64,000 nucleotides of DNA from Mogibacterium sp. (GTDB lineage: Bacteria; Bacillota; Clostridia; Peptostreptococcales; Anaerovoracaceae), in assembly GCA_017512365.1 (NCBI GenBank), contig JAFWGQ010000010.1, forward strand, positions 62,001-126,000. The letters are read 5' to 3'. Numbering within the stretch: the first letter of the stretch is position 1; every line of letters starts with the position of its first letter. Shown here piece by piece: positions 53,012 to 62,622 of this stretch. A program made the translations under genes and the position numbers. The notes beneath the pieces were generated by a model. The model was not told the DNA's origin, ran no database searches, and worked only from the letters and a program-made list of their open reading frames with translations.

Positions 53012-53970
53012 TGAAGATAGGCGATCTGGAACTGAAGAACCCGTGGATCCTTGCTCCCATGGCGGGATTCACCGACGCCGTGATGCGGACTCTCTGCGAA
53101 GAGCAGGGCGCCGCTCTCACATATACCGAGATGGTGAGCGCCAAGGGCCTGTACTACGGCGGAAACAAGACAGGCAGACTGACTTACATACCGGAGGGCG
53201 CCGGCCCGACGGCAATACAGATATTCGGAAGCGAGCCCGAGGTGATGGCGTTTGCCGCGCGCGAGCTCGATCCTCTCCCGAACAGGGTGCTCGACATCAA
53301 CATGGGATGCCCTGTGCCGAAGGTAGTGCGCTCGGGCGACGGATCTGCTCTGATGAGGGATCCGGACCTCGTGTACGAAATAGTGAAGGCGACAGCTGCC
53401 GCAAGCTCGAAGCCTTTGACGGTCAAGATAAGAAAGGGCTTCACCGAAGATGAGGCCAACGCCCCTGAGGTCGCAAGGGCGGCAGAGGCGGGAGGCTGCG
53501 CTGCGGTAGCGGTCCACGGCAGGACGCGCGGACAGTACTACGGCGGCACCGTCGACAGGGACATCATAAGAAAGGTGAAGGAAGCCGTGTCCGTACCGGT
53601 GATAGCAAGCGGCGATGTAACCACGGCGGAGGAGGGCATGAGCATGCTCTCTGCGACAGGCTGCGACATGGTCATGATAGGACGCGGCGCGCTCGGCAAT
53701 CCGTGGATATTCAGGGACCTGTGCTGCGCGTACAGAGGAGAGCCCGTTCCGCCCGCTCCGGCGCCTGATGAGAGAAAAGCCATGATGATAAGGCATCTTG
53801 AGATGCTGTGCGATCTGAAGGGCGAGGACACCGGGGTCAGGGAATTCAGAAAGTACATACCGCGCTATACGAAGGGCATGCCGGGAGCGGCGGCTCTGAG
53901 AAGGAGCGCCAACGACATGACCACACTCGGAGAGATGACCCGGGCGATAAGAGAAAACATAAGTGGATAG
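53011..53970 (+). CDS. dusB: tRNA-dihydrouridine synthase (DusB type)
   Basis: A 319-residue FMN enzyme that reduces uridines in tRNA. The FMN/catalytic segments are LAPMAGFTDAVMRTLCEEQGA (quoted in part), INMGCPVPKVVRSGDGSALM with catalytic Cys near 102, VHGRTRGQYY, and a GDVTTAEEGMSML phosphate loop. coaX-dusB coupling is common in Firmicutes. The next gene starts with GTG inside its end (8-nt overlap). Confidence 0.92.
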   Translation: MKIGDLELKNPWILAPMAGFTDAVMRTLCEEQGAALTYTEMVSAKGLYYGGNKTGRLTYIPEGAGPTAIQIFGSEPEVMAFAARELDPLPNRVLDINMGCPVPKVVRSGDGSALMRDPDLVYEIVKATAAASSKPLTVKIRKGFTEDEANAPEVARAAEAGGCAAVAVHGRTRGQYYGGTVDRDIIRKVKEAVSVPVIASGDVTTAEEGMSMLSATGCDMVMIGRGALGNPWIFRDLCCAYRGEPVPPAPAPDERKAMMIRHLEMLCDLKGEDTGVREFRKYIPRYTKGMPGAAALRRSANDMTTLGEMTRAIRENISG

Positions 53971-55390
53971 GAAAAGAAGAGTAAAAAGATCATATCTCAG
54001 AACGGCCCTGCTGGCTGCTGTCGCTGCCGGCATGGTCTTTGCTTTGTGCGGCTGTACCACATACAACAGCTTCAGGCAGACGTATATCACCGGATCGGAT
54101 CCCGATAAGCAGTCGGTCCCGACGATAACGATAGGCGTCATAGAGCCGCAGACCGGCAGATATGCAGACAAGGGAAAGTCTGAACTGAAGGGCATCGAAC
54201 TGGCCAACAGCATCTACAATAACGTGGACGGATACAAAGTGGAGCTCGTAAAGATCGACACGCAGTCATCCGTAAGCGCCACGAACACCGCGATCCAGGG
54301 CCTTCTGGAGATGAATCCTGTCGCGATCATAGGAACTGCAGGAGACGCCTCGTCGCTTGCGATCTCAGACTATGTCGATGAAGCCGGGGTGCCGGCGATC
54401 ACTCCGTCGGCCACTAATCCTCTGATCACACAGGGCAGTCATTACTACTTCAGGGCCTGCATGACCGATTCGCAGATGGGCGAAGGACTTGCCGAATACG
54501 CATGCAAAAAGCTGGGAGCGAAAGGCATAGGCGTGATCACTGTAAAGAACGACACGAGCACTTCGGCGCTGCTCGACGGATTCTATGACAGGATAAAGGA
54601 ACTCAGAGGCAAGAGAGACAGGACCGTCAAAACAAAGACGGAGATACAGCCTGAAGAGAAAGAGATGAAGGACGCCCTCAGGCAGGTCAGATCCTCCGGA
54701 GCCGATGTATGCTTCGTCTCCATGGGACCTGAGGAGATGGACACGTTCTTTGCCCTGGCCGAAAAAATGAAAATGACGGATGTGACATATCTGGGCACAA
54801 GGAACTGGGGAGATGCAGCCTTCGTCTCGATGATGAAGAAACACAAGAAAATAAAAGTGGTTTTCCCGTATGAATCCGTGCTTTCAAAGACTGACGACAC
54901 ATCGGATACAGCGACCGAAGAGGCTCAGAGATTCCAGATCGAATACGCCAACAGATACGGGGTGGATGATGTTCCGACCGACAACGCGGCGCTCGGATAT
55001 GATTCGTATCTGCTGGTCATAAACGCCATACACAACTCAAAGGTGATCAACGCCATGAACAGCGACGACCCTCCGGAGATCAGCCAGATCAGAGCCGAGG
55101 TCAGGAACGCGCTGCGCGGGATCAGGGACCTGAAGTGCGCCACGGGCGTATTCAACTTCGACGATACGGGCAATGTTGTAAGAGCGGTGACGCTTTCGAC
55201 CATCAAGGGGGGCAAGCCGGTCACGGAGTATGTGACGGCGGGCGAGACCGAGGCGAGAAAGCTCGAAGACATAGAGGACGCGGAGAGCGGGAACGCTGAC
55301 AGCGAAAAACGGTCTCCGGCCGGGAACGAAGATAACAGAGGAAACTCCGAGGATACGGAAAATACGGAAGACAGCGGGGAAGAAGGATAA
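53963..55390 (+). CDS. Branched-chain amino-acid-type ABC substrate-binding lipoprotein
   Basis: A 475-residue lipoprotein: basic N-terminus, hydrophobic helix, lipobox LCGC near 28-31, then a type I periplasmic-binding fold (about 50-430) of the LivJ/LivK class: TIGVIEPQTGRYADKGKSEL, GTAGDASSLAISDYV, ITPSATNPLITQGSHYYFRA. The last 50 residues are acidic and of low complexity. The start is GTG 53963. No permease or ATPase genes are nearby, so it is an orphan binding protein or a sensor. It is coupled to dusB and 5 nt before the dipeptidase. Confidence 0.9.
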   Translation: MDRKRRVKRSYLRTALLAAVAAGMVFALCGCTTYNSFRQTYITGSDPDKQSVPTITIGVIEPQTGRYADKGKSELKGIELANSIYNNVDGYKVELVKIDTQSSVSATNTAIQGLLEMNPVAIIGTAGDASSLAISDYVDEAGVPAITPSATNPLITQGSHYYFRACMTDSQMGEGLAEYACKKLGAKGIGVITVKNDTSTSALLDGFYDRIKELRGKRDRTVKTKTEIQPEEKEMKDALRQVRSSGADVCFVSMGPEEMDTFFALAEKMKMTDVTYLGTRNWGDAAFVSMMKKHKKIKVVFPYESVLSKTDDTSDTATEEAQRFQIEYANRYGVDDVPTDNAALGYDSYLLVINAIHNSKVINAMNSDDPPEISQIRAEVRNALRGIRDLKCATGVFNFDDTGNVVRAVTLSTIKGGKPVTEYVTAGETEARKLEDIEDAESGNADSEKRSPAGNEDNRGNSEDTENTEDSGEEG

Positions 55391-55395
55391 GACTG

Positions 55396-56826
55396 ATGGG
55401 ATATTCAGAAAGGCTTGATTCATACAGGGAAGACATGATCAGGACTCTCGGCGAGTCCGTCAGCTGCCAGAGCGTGAACTCCGACGCTGTCAGGACGGCC
55501 GACGGGGAGATATATCCTTTCGGCAAGGGCGTCCAGGACGCTCTCGAGCACATGCTCAGGACAGGAAGAGAGCTCGGGTTCGAGACGCATAACGACGATA
55601 ACTACGCCGGTCATATAGAGTACAGATCGGCAGAAGGCAGCGAAGGGTACTTCTGCATCGCAGGTCATCTGGATGTAGTGCCGGTCGGCACGGGCTGGAC
55701 AAACGACCCGTTCACCATGACCGAAAAGGACGGCTTTCTTTACGGCAGGGGCACATCCGATGACAAGGGACCCGTGGTCGCCGTGCTTTACGCGCTCAAG
55801 GCTCTGAAGGAAGAAGGCATCGTGCCTCATAAGGATATCAGGATAGTCCTCGGCCTGGATGAAGAGACCGGATCCGTAAGCATCGAACACTATCTGGAGA
55901 ACTTCGGAAAGCCGTCGGCAGGCTTTACTCCGGACGCGGATTTTCCGGTGGTGAACGGAGAGATGGGCATACTGGTATTCGACTTTGCCCAGAAGTTCAC
56001 ATCAAAGCCGGCAAAGGACGAGCTGAGGCTCACAAAGCTCGAGGGCGGCACGGCTCCGAACGCTGTGCCCGCAAGCGCAAGGGCTGTCATATCCGGCAAT
56101 AAAGAGCAGTACGGGCTGATCACGGACAGGGCGAGGCTCTACTCCGAAGAGACGGGTCACATCATAAGGACGAGAAAGCAGGGCAGCGCGCTCGTCGTGG
56201 AAACGGAAGGCGCCGCCGCCCACGGAGCGCATCCGGAGCTCGGACTCAATGCCGTCAGCATACTCATGGAGTTCCTCGGCAGGATAGGGTTTGCCGGCGA
56301 AGAGCTCAATGACTTCATTGCGTTCTACAACGATCATATCGGCTTCGATCTTCACGGAGAAAGGATGGGCTGCTTCTTTGAGGACGAACCGTCGGGGCCA
56401 TTGATTTTTAACGTCGGAATGGCTAATATTAATGAAGAACTCGCGACGGTCACAGTCAACATACGCTATCCGGTAAGCTGTACGGATGATCAGGTTATGG
56501 GAGCCATTGAGGAAACGCTCGGATCCGGCAGGGTCGGCGTCGTCGGAAGGATGGTCCACGAACCTGTCTACGTGGAGCCTGACGATCCGGTTGTCGTGAC
56601 GATGATGGAAGCCTACAGGAATGCTACAGGCGACTTCGAATCGAAGCCGTTTACCACGGGCGGAGGCACGTACGCCAAGGCGGTAGGCAATATCATCGCG
56701 TTCGGAGCGCTGTTCCCGTACGAGGAAAGCACGATGCACAAGGCAGACGAAAGACTCAGCATAGAGTCATTCATGAAGATGGCTCACATCTACGCTGATG
56801 TCATTTTCGGCATCTGCTGCGCATAG
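55396..56826 (+). CDS. Sapep/PepV-family M20 dipeptidase
   Basis: A 476-residue M20 metallopeptidase. Zinc/manganese ligands are in IAGHLDVVPVG, RGTSDDKGPVVA and LDEETGS; the lid domain lies around 195-350, and a second conserved end TGGGTYAKAVGN carries the substrate-binding His region. It cleaves dipeptides with an N-terminal beta-Ala or D-Ala or hydrophobic residue. Placed right after a peptide/amino-acid-type binding lipoprotein. Confidence 0.9.
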   Translation: MGYSERLDSYREDMIRTLGESVSCQSVNSDAVRTADGEIYPFGKGVQDALEHMLRTGRELGFETHNDDNYAGHIEYRSAEGSEGYFCIAGHLDVVPVGTGWTNDPFTMTEKDGFLYGRGTSDDKGPVVAVLYALKALKEEGIVPHKDIRIVLGLDEETGSVSIEHYLENFGKPSAGFTPDADFPVVNGEMGILVFDFAQKFTSKPAKDELRLTKLEGGTAPNAVPASARAVISGNKEQYGLITDRARLYSEETGHIIRTRKQGSALVVETEGAAAHGAHPELGLNAVSILMEFLGRIGFAGEELNDFIAFYNDHIGFDLHGERMGCFFEDEPSGPLIFNVGMANINEELATVTVNIRYPVSCTDDQVMGAIEETLGSGRVGVVGRMVHEPVYVEPDDPVVVTMMEAYRNATGDFESKPFTTGGGTYAKAVGNIIAFGALFPYEESTMHKADERLSIESFMKMAHIYADVIFGICCA

Positions 56827-56851
56827 ACCGTTACTGCTCAATAGAATAATC

Positions 56852-56970
56852 TGTTTCAGGGCGTGGTGAAAGTCCACACCGGCGGTGACAGCGAAAGCTC
56901 AAGTCCGCGAGCCGAGAGGCTGAACCGGTGAGAATCCGGTACCGACGGTATAGTCCGGATGAAAGAAACA
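56852..56970 (+). promoter_or_regulatory. FMN riboswitch (RFN element)
   Basis: The five-arm RFN aptamer is clear: AGGGCGTGGTGAAAGTCC, ACCGGCGGTGACAGC, AAGTCCGCGAGCC, AACCGGTGAGAATCCGGTACC and GACGGTATAGTCCGGATG-AAAGA, in standard order. It lies upstream of ribU, so FMN binding should lower expression of riboflavin uptake. Confidence 0.95.
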
Positions 56971-56994
56971 TGACATTGCAAAAGACTTGTGATG

Positions 56995-57022
56995 AATGGC
57001 CTTGAATGACTTCAGGGCCATT
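56995..57022 (+). promoter_or_regulatory. Expression-platform hairpin of the FMN riboswitch
   Basis: A 12-bp stem (one wobble), AATGGCCTTGAA / TTCAGGGCCATT around TGAC, 25 nt after the aptamer. No T run follows (ATTGATGCC), and it is 39 nt before the Shine-Dalgarno site, so the mode of control is unclear. Confidence 0.6.
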
Positions 57023-57075
57023 ATTGATGCCTGACAGATTCCATCCGTTCATGATACAAGAAGGAGGAATATGTT

Positions 57076-57657
57076 ATGAACAACGAAAAGAACAACACTG
57101 CCAAGATCGCGAGACTGGCCATGATGACGGCTGTATCCGCGGTACTGCTCCTGCTCATCAGGATACCTTTCCCGCCGGCGCCTTTCCTGGTGTATGATCC
57201 GGCCGATGTGCCGATCTATATCACGGCGTTCGCGTACGGACCTGTCGAAGGACTGATAGTTACGCTGATAGTATGTCTGATCCAGGCGTTCGGACTCGGA
57301 GGGGACGGGCTCTACGGATTTCTGATGCACTTCGTGGCTACCGGCATAGTTGCCGTGATCATCGGAATGATATACCGCCGCAACAAGACCAAGAAGACGG
57401 CGGTAAAGGCTCTCGTGACAGGAGTGATCGTCACGGTCGTCGTGATGTGCATCATGAACATCATAGTGACGCCGGTCTACATGGGAGCTCCGAGGGAAGC
57501 GGTCATCGCGATGATACCTACGGTCATCATCCCGTTCAACCTTCTTAAGGCAGGCCTCAACGCGGTTTTCACATTCCTGCTTTACAAGAGGATATCCGGT
57601 CTGCTGCACGGAAGTGGCAGGACCGTAAGGGCAGAAGAAACAAAAGAGCTTGAATAA
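57076..57657 (+). CDS. ribU: Riboflavin ECF transporter S component
   Basis: A 193-residue protein with about six spans. The N-terminal NTAKIARLAMMTAVSAVLLL carries the AxxxA contact motif used to dock the ECF module; FPPAPFLVYDPADVPIYITAF matches RibU substrate-binding segments (quoted in part). Placement behind an FMN riboswitch confirms the substrate. The ECF energising module (EcfA, EcfA', EcfT) is not in the window. AAGGAGG precedes the ATG. Confidence 0.95.
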   Translation: MNNEKNNTAKIARLAMMTAVSAVLLLLIRIPFPPAPFLVYDPADVPIYITAFAYGPVEGLIVTLIVCLIQAFGLGGDGLYGFLMHFVATGIVAVIIGMIYRRNKTKKTAVKALVTGVIVTVVVMCIMNIIVTPVYMGAPREAVIAMIPTVIIPFNLLKAGLNAVFTFLLYKRISGLLHGSGRTVRAEETKELE

Positions 57658-58081
57658 AATAAGACACAGGACTGAAAAACTGAAATCCGAAGCCGACACG
57701 CGCGCACTGGGCCTTGAGATCGCAGACGCTCTTGAGCCCGGTGATGTCGTGGCTCTTATCGGGGACCTCGGCACGGGCAAGACCGCGCTGACCAGATACA
57801 TCGCCGAGGGGCTGGGCGTAAAAGAGGAGATCAGCAGTCCGACCTTCACCATAATCAGGGAGTACAGAAGCGGCAGGCTGCCGCTTTACCACTTCGACGT
57901 GTACAGGCTCGGAAGCGGAGACGAACTGCTCGACATAGGGGCTGAGGACATGCTCGACGGAGACGGGGTCTGCGTCATAGAGTGGGCGGACATAGCCGCC
58001 GACGTGCTGCCGGAGGATTCACTCATCGTGAGCCTCAGCTACGGCGGCAGCGAGAACGAAAGGACTGCAGAGATCTACTGA
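57650..58081 (+). CDS. tsaE: tRNA t6A synthesis ATPase TsaE
   Basis: A 143-residue P-loop protein. Walker A is GDLGTGKT (38-45), followed by SSPTFTIIREYRSG and LYHFDVYRLG, typical of TsaE. It works with TsaB and TsaD in making threonylcarbamoyladenosine at tRNA position 37. The start is TTG 57650, overlapping the ribU stop, so it is read from the ribU transcript; this would put t6A genes under the riboswitch unless another promoter exists. Confidence 0.93.
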   Translation: MNKIRHRTEKLKSEADTRALGLEIADALEPGDVVALIGDLGTGKTALTRYIAEGLGVKEEISSPTFTIIREYRSGRLPLYHFDVYRLGSGDELLDIGAEDMLDGDGVCVIEWADIAADVLPEDSLIVSLSYGGSENERTAEIY

Positions 58082-58086
58082 AGCAC

Positions 58087-58854
58087 ATGAAGATACTGGC
58101 GCTTGAGACTACAGGGAGATACGGATCGGCCGCCGTCATCGATGATGACGGCAGGATTTGGCATGCCTCATCGACCGAGGAGATGAACCATCTCAGAGGA
58201 ATGATATCCCTCATCGACGAAGCGGTCACAAAAGCCGGGATCGGCAAAGACGATCTCACGCACATGGCAGCCTCCGTCGGTCCGGGATCCTTTACCGGCA
58301 TAAGGATAGGCGTCACCACGGCGCGGACGATGGCACAGATGCTCGGCCTTCCGTGCATCGGGGTATCATCGACGGAGGCTCTTGCAAAAGGAGCTCTTGC
58401 GGATGCCGTGTCCGCAGGGGCGCGGCTTATCGTACCGGTCATCAACGCCAGAAGGCACCAGACATACGCTGCGGTCTTCGAGGCAGACCGTGAGGCGGAG
58501 TCTCTCGTGCCCGTGCTCGAAGAAAAGCAGTACATGATAGAAGAGCTGCTCGAAGAGCTCAGGGCGCGTCTCGGGGAGCACGACGGGGCAGCTGTGTATT
58601 TCACGGGCGACGGCATAGACGCGTACGGCGGGATAATAGAGGGGGCTCTGCCGGAAGGCTCGTTCATGTTCGCAGCCGGAGACAAAAGATATCAGAGCGC
58701 CGGCCCGGTCTCGGAGATCGCGCTGGAAAAGGCAAGGGCCGGAGAGACCGTTGGATACGACGGGCTGATGCCCGAGTACATGAGGCTTGCCGAGGCTGAG
58801 CAGAAACTCAGGGCCGGCACGCTGAGCGACAGGATCAGAACGGCAAAGGTGTAG
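58087..58854 (+). CDS. tsaB: t6A synthesis protein TsaB
   Basis: A 255-residue ASKHA-fold protein, the scaffold partner of TsaD. KILALETTGRYGSAAV at the start and AASVGPGSFTGIRIGVTTAR near 60-80 are the family signature. ATG 58087 lies 5 nt after tsaE; the frame is open further upstream only because it overlaps tsaE. Proteolytically inactive relative of TsaD. Confidence 0.93.
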   Translation: MKILALETTGRYGSAAVIDDDGRIWHASSTEEMNHLRGMISLIDEAVTKAGIGKDDLTHMAASVGPGSFTGIRIGVTTARTMAQMLGLPCIGVSSTEALAKGALADAVSAGARLIVPVINARRHQTYAAVFEADREAESLVPVLEEKQYMIEELLEELRARLGEHDGAAVYFTGDGIDAYGGIIEGALPEGSFMFAAGDKRYQSAGPVSEIALEKARAGETVGYDGLMPEYMRLAEAEQKLRAGTLSDRIRTAKV

Positions 58855-58864
58855 AGGCGCGGTC

Positions 58865-59338
58865 ATGGGAACGAACATAAGGCAGGCAAAACTCTATGAT
58901 GTGCCGGCGATCTCCCGGATAGAGCAGGAATCCTTCGACTCTCCGTGGAGCGCCGATGAGATAACAAAGGACGTCATGTCGAAGGACGGCAGCATTTACG
59001 TGGCTGTCATCGAGTCTGACGGGGAGAAGGCCGGATATGCAGAGATGAGGACGGTCGCGGGCGAGGCCCAGATCTACAATATCGTCATCGACAGGACCTT
59101 CAGGGGGAAGGGCCTCGGCGAGATGCTGCTGAGGCATCTGATCGACAAGGCGAAGGAGACCGGCTGCAGTCTCGTGACTCTTGAAGTAAGAGGCGGGAAC
59201 GAGGCTGCGATGGAGCTTTATCACAAGCTCGGCTTCAAAGAGGTAGGCCGCCGCAAAGGATATTACATAAAAGGCGGCGAGGACGCGGTCCTCATGGATC
59301 TCGCGCTGGGAGGATTCGAAATAACAGTAGAGGTATAG
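58865..59338 (+). CDS. rimI: Ribosomal protein S18-alanine N-acetyltransferase
   Basis: A 157-residue GNAT acetyltransferase. The acetyl-CoA loop is RTFRGKGLGEMLLRHL; ESFDSPWSADEI at the N-terminus and LEVRGGNEAAMELYHKLGF near 110-130 are typical of RimI. The usual cluster tsaE-tsaB-rimI-tsaD is conserved here, broken only by a 205-nt non-coding segment before tsaD. Confidence 0.93.
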   Translation: MGTNIRQAKLYDVPAISRIEQESFDSPWSADEITKDVMSKDGSIYVAVIESDGEKAGYAEMRTVAGEAQIYNIVIDRTFRGKGLGEMLLRHLIDKAKETGCSLVTLEVRGGNEAAMELYHKLGFKEVGRRKGYYIKGGEDAVLMDLALGGFEITVEV

Positions 59339-59535
59339 TCATCGCGATCATATGCTCGCCTCGCAGCGCTCGGATCTGCCATTGCAGCCGCAGTTGTTTG
59401 CGAGCGCGGGGAGTTTTCGCCGTCGCACTGGGTACCGGGACTCCGTCTCAAACATCCGGCCGCTTCGCTTCACGCCTTTGGTGCAGCTGCCGGGATCCTC
59501 GCGCGACGCTCATCTCGCACAATGACCGCGATGAC
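59338..59535. repeat. MITE/REP-like element between rimI and tsaD
   Basis: A 198-nt non-coding segment bounded by 14-nt inverted ends, GTCATCGCGATCAT (59338-59351) and ATGACCGCGATGAC (59522-59535), one mismatch. It starts at the last base of the rimI stop and ends 9 nt before the tsaD ATG. The inside is GC-rich with segments such as GCGAGATGAGCGT and GGATCCCGGCAGCTG (minus strand), a style seen in dispersed intergenic repeats. No ORF. Confidence 0.65.
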
Positions 59536-59543
59536 AAAACACA

Positions 59544-60560
59544 ATGAAAAGCGGAAAATTTCTTACACTCGGAATAGAGACCAGCTGTGATGAGACAGCA
59601 GCCTCCGTGGTCGCGGACGGCCGCTTTGTGATGAGCAATGTCATAAGTTCGCAGATAGACATACATACCCGGTACGGAGGGGTCGTGCCCGAGATCGCTT
59701 CGCGCAAGCACCTTGAGCGCATGAACGACGTGCTGGACAGGGCGCTGGGCGATGCAGGCGTCAAAGCGCAGGATATAGATCTCATAGGCGTCACATACGG
59801 GCCGGGTCTCGTGGGAGCGCTGCTCATAGGAGTGGCGGCAGCCAAGGCAATGGCGTATGCCTGCGACATCCCGCTGATCGGGGTCAACCACATGCACGGG
59901 CACATAGCGGCCAATTATCTCGAGCATCACGATCTTGAGCCGCCTTTCATGGCTCTTATCGTGTCGGGCGGCCATACCGAGATAGTGAACGTTCCCGGCT
60001 ACAACAGATGCGAAAAGCTCGGCGGCACAAGAGACGATGCCGCGGGCGAGGCCTTCGACAAGGTCGCGAGGGTCATAGGTCTCGGATATCCGGGAGGCCC
60101 GAAGATCGACAAAGCCGCAAAGGAGGGCGATCCTGAAGCCATAGCCTTCAAGAGGGTGTACCTTGAACCGGGAAGCCTGGACTTCAGCTTTTCAGGTCTC
60201 AAGACCCAGGCCCTGAACTACCTCAACAGCGAGAAGCAGGCGGGCAGGGAGATCGATGTGAACGATGTGGCCGCGAGCTTCCAGGAGGCGGTGGTCGAGG
60301 TCATAGCGGACAAGGCTGTCGACGCCGCCGTAAGGCACGGCCGGAAGCGCATAGTGATGGCCGGAGGAGTGGCGTCGAACTCGAGACTGAGATATCTCAT
60401 GGAGACGAAGGCCGGCGCGAAGGGCATAGAAGTGCTCAAGCCGAGCCCTGTGCTCTGCACTGACAACGGCGCGATGATCGCATCGGCCGCATATTATGGA
60501 TACAAAGCCGGCGGGCGGACGGGACTCGATCTCGACGCCGTGCCGGGACTGGAGTTCTGA
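59544..60560 (+). CDS. tsaD: tRNA threonylcarbamoyltransferase TsaD
   Basis: A 338-residue catalytic subunit of t6A synthesis. [15 protein letters not shown] at the start, the metal-binding [10 protein letters not shown] near 114-123, [10 protein letters not shown], and [12 protein letters not shown] near the end are diagnostic. No clear Shine-Dalgarno site precedes ATG 59544 (AAAACACA), perhaps because the inserted repeat has replaced the original upstream sequence. Confidence 0.95.
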   Translation: MKSGKFLTLGIETSCDETAASVVADGRFVMSNVISSQIDIHTRYGGVVPEIASRKHLERMNDVLDRALGDAGVKAQDIDLIGVTYGPGLVGALLIGVAAAKAMAYACDIPLIGVNHMHGHIAANYLEHHDLEPPFMALIVSGGHTEIVNVPGYNRCEKLGGTRDDAAGEAFDKVARVIGLGYPGGPKIDKAAKEGDPEAIAFKRVYLEPGSLDFSFSGLKTQALNYLNSEKQAGREIDVNDVAASFQEAVVEVIADKAVDAAVRHGRKRIVMAGGVASNSRLRYLMETKAGAKGIEVLKPSPVLCTDNGAMIASAAYYGYKAGGRTGLDLDAVPGLEF

Positions 60561-60563
60561 CGG

Positions 60564-62504
60564 ATGGTCATAATATCAGGAAAGGACATAAGCAAATCGT
60601 ACGGGACAGACATCATTTTTGAAGATGTCTGTTTTGGCGTGGATGACGGCGACCGCATAGGCATAGTCGGAGCCAACGGGACGGGCAAGTCCACGCTCCT
60701 TTCCATCATCGCAGGGGATACGGAGCAGTCCTCCGGAGAGCTGTACATACGAAGCGACAGGAAGATCGGCTATCTGAGGCAGCAGAACCACTTCGAAGGC
60801 AGCGGAACGGTGGCTGAGGAAGCTGAGAAGACCTTCAGGCATTTTTACGCCATGGAAAAGAGGCTCGAAGAGCTTCAGCTGGCCATTTCGGACCACGAAA
60901 GCGAAAGCTTCGACAGGGATCTTGCCGAATATACCGCCCTCATGGAGGAATACGAGAGAAAGGGCGGCTATACCTACAGAAGCGAGCTGAGCGCCATGCT
61001 CACCCACATGGGCTTTACTGAGGCTGACAGGAACAAAAGGACAGGTATGCTCTCGGGCGGTGAAAGGACAAGGCTCGCGCTGTCGTGCCTGCTCCTGAGC
61101 AAGCCGGACGTTCTGATGATGGACGAGCCGACGAACCACCTCGACCTTCGCATGCTGGCTTGGCTCGAATCCTATCTCGAAGGATACAGGGGAACGCTCA
61201 TAGTCGTTTCGCACGACAGATACTTCCTCGACAAGATATGCAGCCGGATATTCGATCTTGGCAGCGGCACGCTGGAGGCCTACAGGGGCAATTATTCGGA
61301 GTTCCTCGTAAAGAGGGAGGAACGGTACGAGGTGATGCGCCGCGAATACGAAAAGCAGCAGGCCGAGATCGCGCGCCAGGAAGAGATCATACGGCGCTTC
61401 AAGCAGCACGGCACCGAGCATCTGACAAAGCGCGCCAGATCGCGGGAAAAGCGCCTGGCCATGATGGACGTCATTGAAAAGCCTGAGATAACCAGCGAAA
61501 AGATGAAGCTCAGCTTTGAAGCCGGCTTCAGGAGCGGAGGAGAGGTGCTGGAGGCGGAGGACCTCTGCAAGAGCTTCGGAGACAGGCTCCTCTTCGACAA
61601 CGTAAAGCTGCTCATCCGAAAGGGCGAGCGGATCTGCATAATCGGAGACAACGGCATAGGCAAGACGACTCTGCTCAGGATACTCATGGGACTCGAAAAG
61701 CCCGATGAAGGCTATCTCAGACAGGGCTACAATGTCGACTTCGGCTACTACGACCAGGGACAGCTGCTGCTCGATGAGAACGAGACGGTGCTCGGCGAGA
61801 TGAAGAACGCTTACCGCCTGTATACAGATACTGAGATGAGGTCGCTGCTCGGCCGCTTCCTCTTCACAGGAGACGATGTCTTCAAGCATGTAAGGGACCT
61901 TTCGGGAGGAGAGAAGGCAAAGCTGTCGCTGCTCAAGCTGATGCTCTCCGGAGCCAATACCCTCGTGCTGGATGAGCCGACGAACCATCTGGACATAGAA
62001 TCCAGGGAGGTAGTCGAGGACGCTCTTATGGAATTCGAGGGGACCCTCATCATAGTCTCGCACGACAGGTATCTGCTGAACCTCATCCCGGACCGCATAC
62101 TCGAGCTTACAGAGCACGGACTGGCCGAGTACAGAGGAAAGTTCGATTATTATCTCGAAAAGTCCGGCAAAATGACAGAGGGCGAAGAAAATAAGGCGCG
62201 GCCTGCCGGAGACGGACCGGCGGACGAACTGAGGCAGACACAGGAACTTATAAGATCGTCCGAGGCCGAAAGAAAGGCAAAAAAGCAGCGCGAGGCCGAA
62301 GACAGAAAGAAGGCCAGAAGGTCTGAAAGCATAGAGGAGAGGATACACGAGCTGGAGGGCATGATCGCCGAAATACAGGATCAGATGGAGGATCCTGAGA
62401 AAGCATCGGACCCGGCATGGATGAGCGAGAACGCGACCCTGATGGCAGCTCATGAAGAGGAGATATCCTCGCTCTATGACGAATGGATGGAGCTGCAGGA
62501 ATGA
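60564..62504 (+). CDS. ABC-F family ATPase
   Basis: A 646-residue protein with two ABC domains and no membrane part. Walker A motifs are GANGTGKST (near 38) and GDNGIGKTT (near 360); signatures LSGGERTRL and LSGGEKAKL; both Walker B sites end DEPTNHLD. A linker of about 70 residues and a charged C-terminal coiled coil (540-646) follow the Uup/YdiF pattern. ABC-F proteins act on the ribosome as translation factors or antibiotic-protection proteins; a housekeeping role is more likely here. Confidence 0.93.
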   Translation: MVIISGKDISKSYGTDIIFEDVCFGVDDGDRIGIVGANGTGKSTLLSIIAGDTEQSSGELYIRSDRKIGYLRQQNHFEGSGTVAEEAEKTFRHFYAMEKRLEELQLAISDHESESFDRDLAEYTALMEEYERKGGYTYRSELSAMLTHMGFTEADRNKRTGMLSGGERTRLALSCLLLSKPDVLMMDEPTNHLDLRMLAWLESYLEGYRGTLIVVSHDRYFLDKICSRIFDLGSGTLEAYRGNYSEFLVKREERYEVMRREYEKQQAEIARQEEIIRRFKQHGTEHLTKRARSREKRLAMMDVIEKPEITSEKMKLSFEAGFRSGGEVLEAEDLCKSFGDRLLFDNVKLLIRKGERICIIGDNGIGKTTLLRILMGLEKPDEGYLRQGYNVDFGYYDQGQLLLDENETVLGEMKNAYRLYTDTEMRSLLGRFLFTGDDVFKHVRDLSGGEKAKLSLLKLMLSGANTLVLDEPTNHLDIESREVVEDALMEFEGTLIIVSHDRYLLNLIPDRILELTEHGLAEYRGKFDYYLEKSGKMTEGEENKARPAGDGPADELRQTQELIRSSEAERKAKKQREAEDRKKARRSESIEERIHELEGMIAEIQDQMEDPEKASDPAWMSENATLMAAHEEEISSLYDEWMELQE

Positions 62505-62549
62505 TTGTGAAAAACTTCAACAATTTCGTTAAAAATCCTACAGCTTCTG

Positions 62550-62578
62550 TTGAAATAGCCATGCGCAGATAATATAAT
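62550..62578 (+). promoter_or_regulatory. Strong sigma-A promoter of acpP
   Basis: TTGAAA (62550-62555), 17-nt spacer, TATAAT (62573-62578), 45 nt before the acpP start. Confidence 0.9.
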
Positions 62579-62622
62579 CATAAATGTATTGAATAAAGGC
62601 TAAGAGAAAAGGAGAAACGAAA

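Noticed and set aside
60576..62453. 625-codon minus-strand frame opposite the ABC-F gene
   Set aside because: Entirely antisense to a protein with two complete ABC domains; no start signal.
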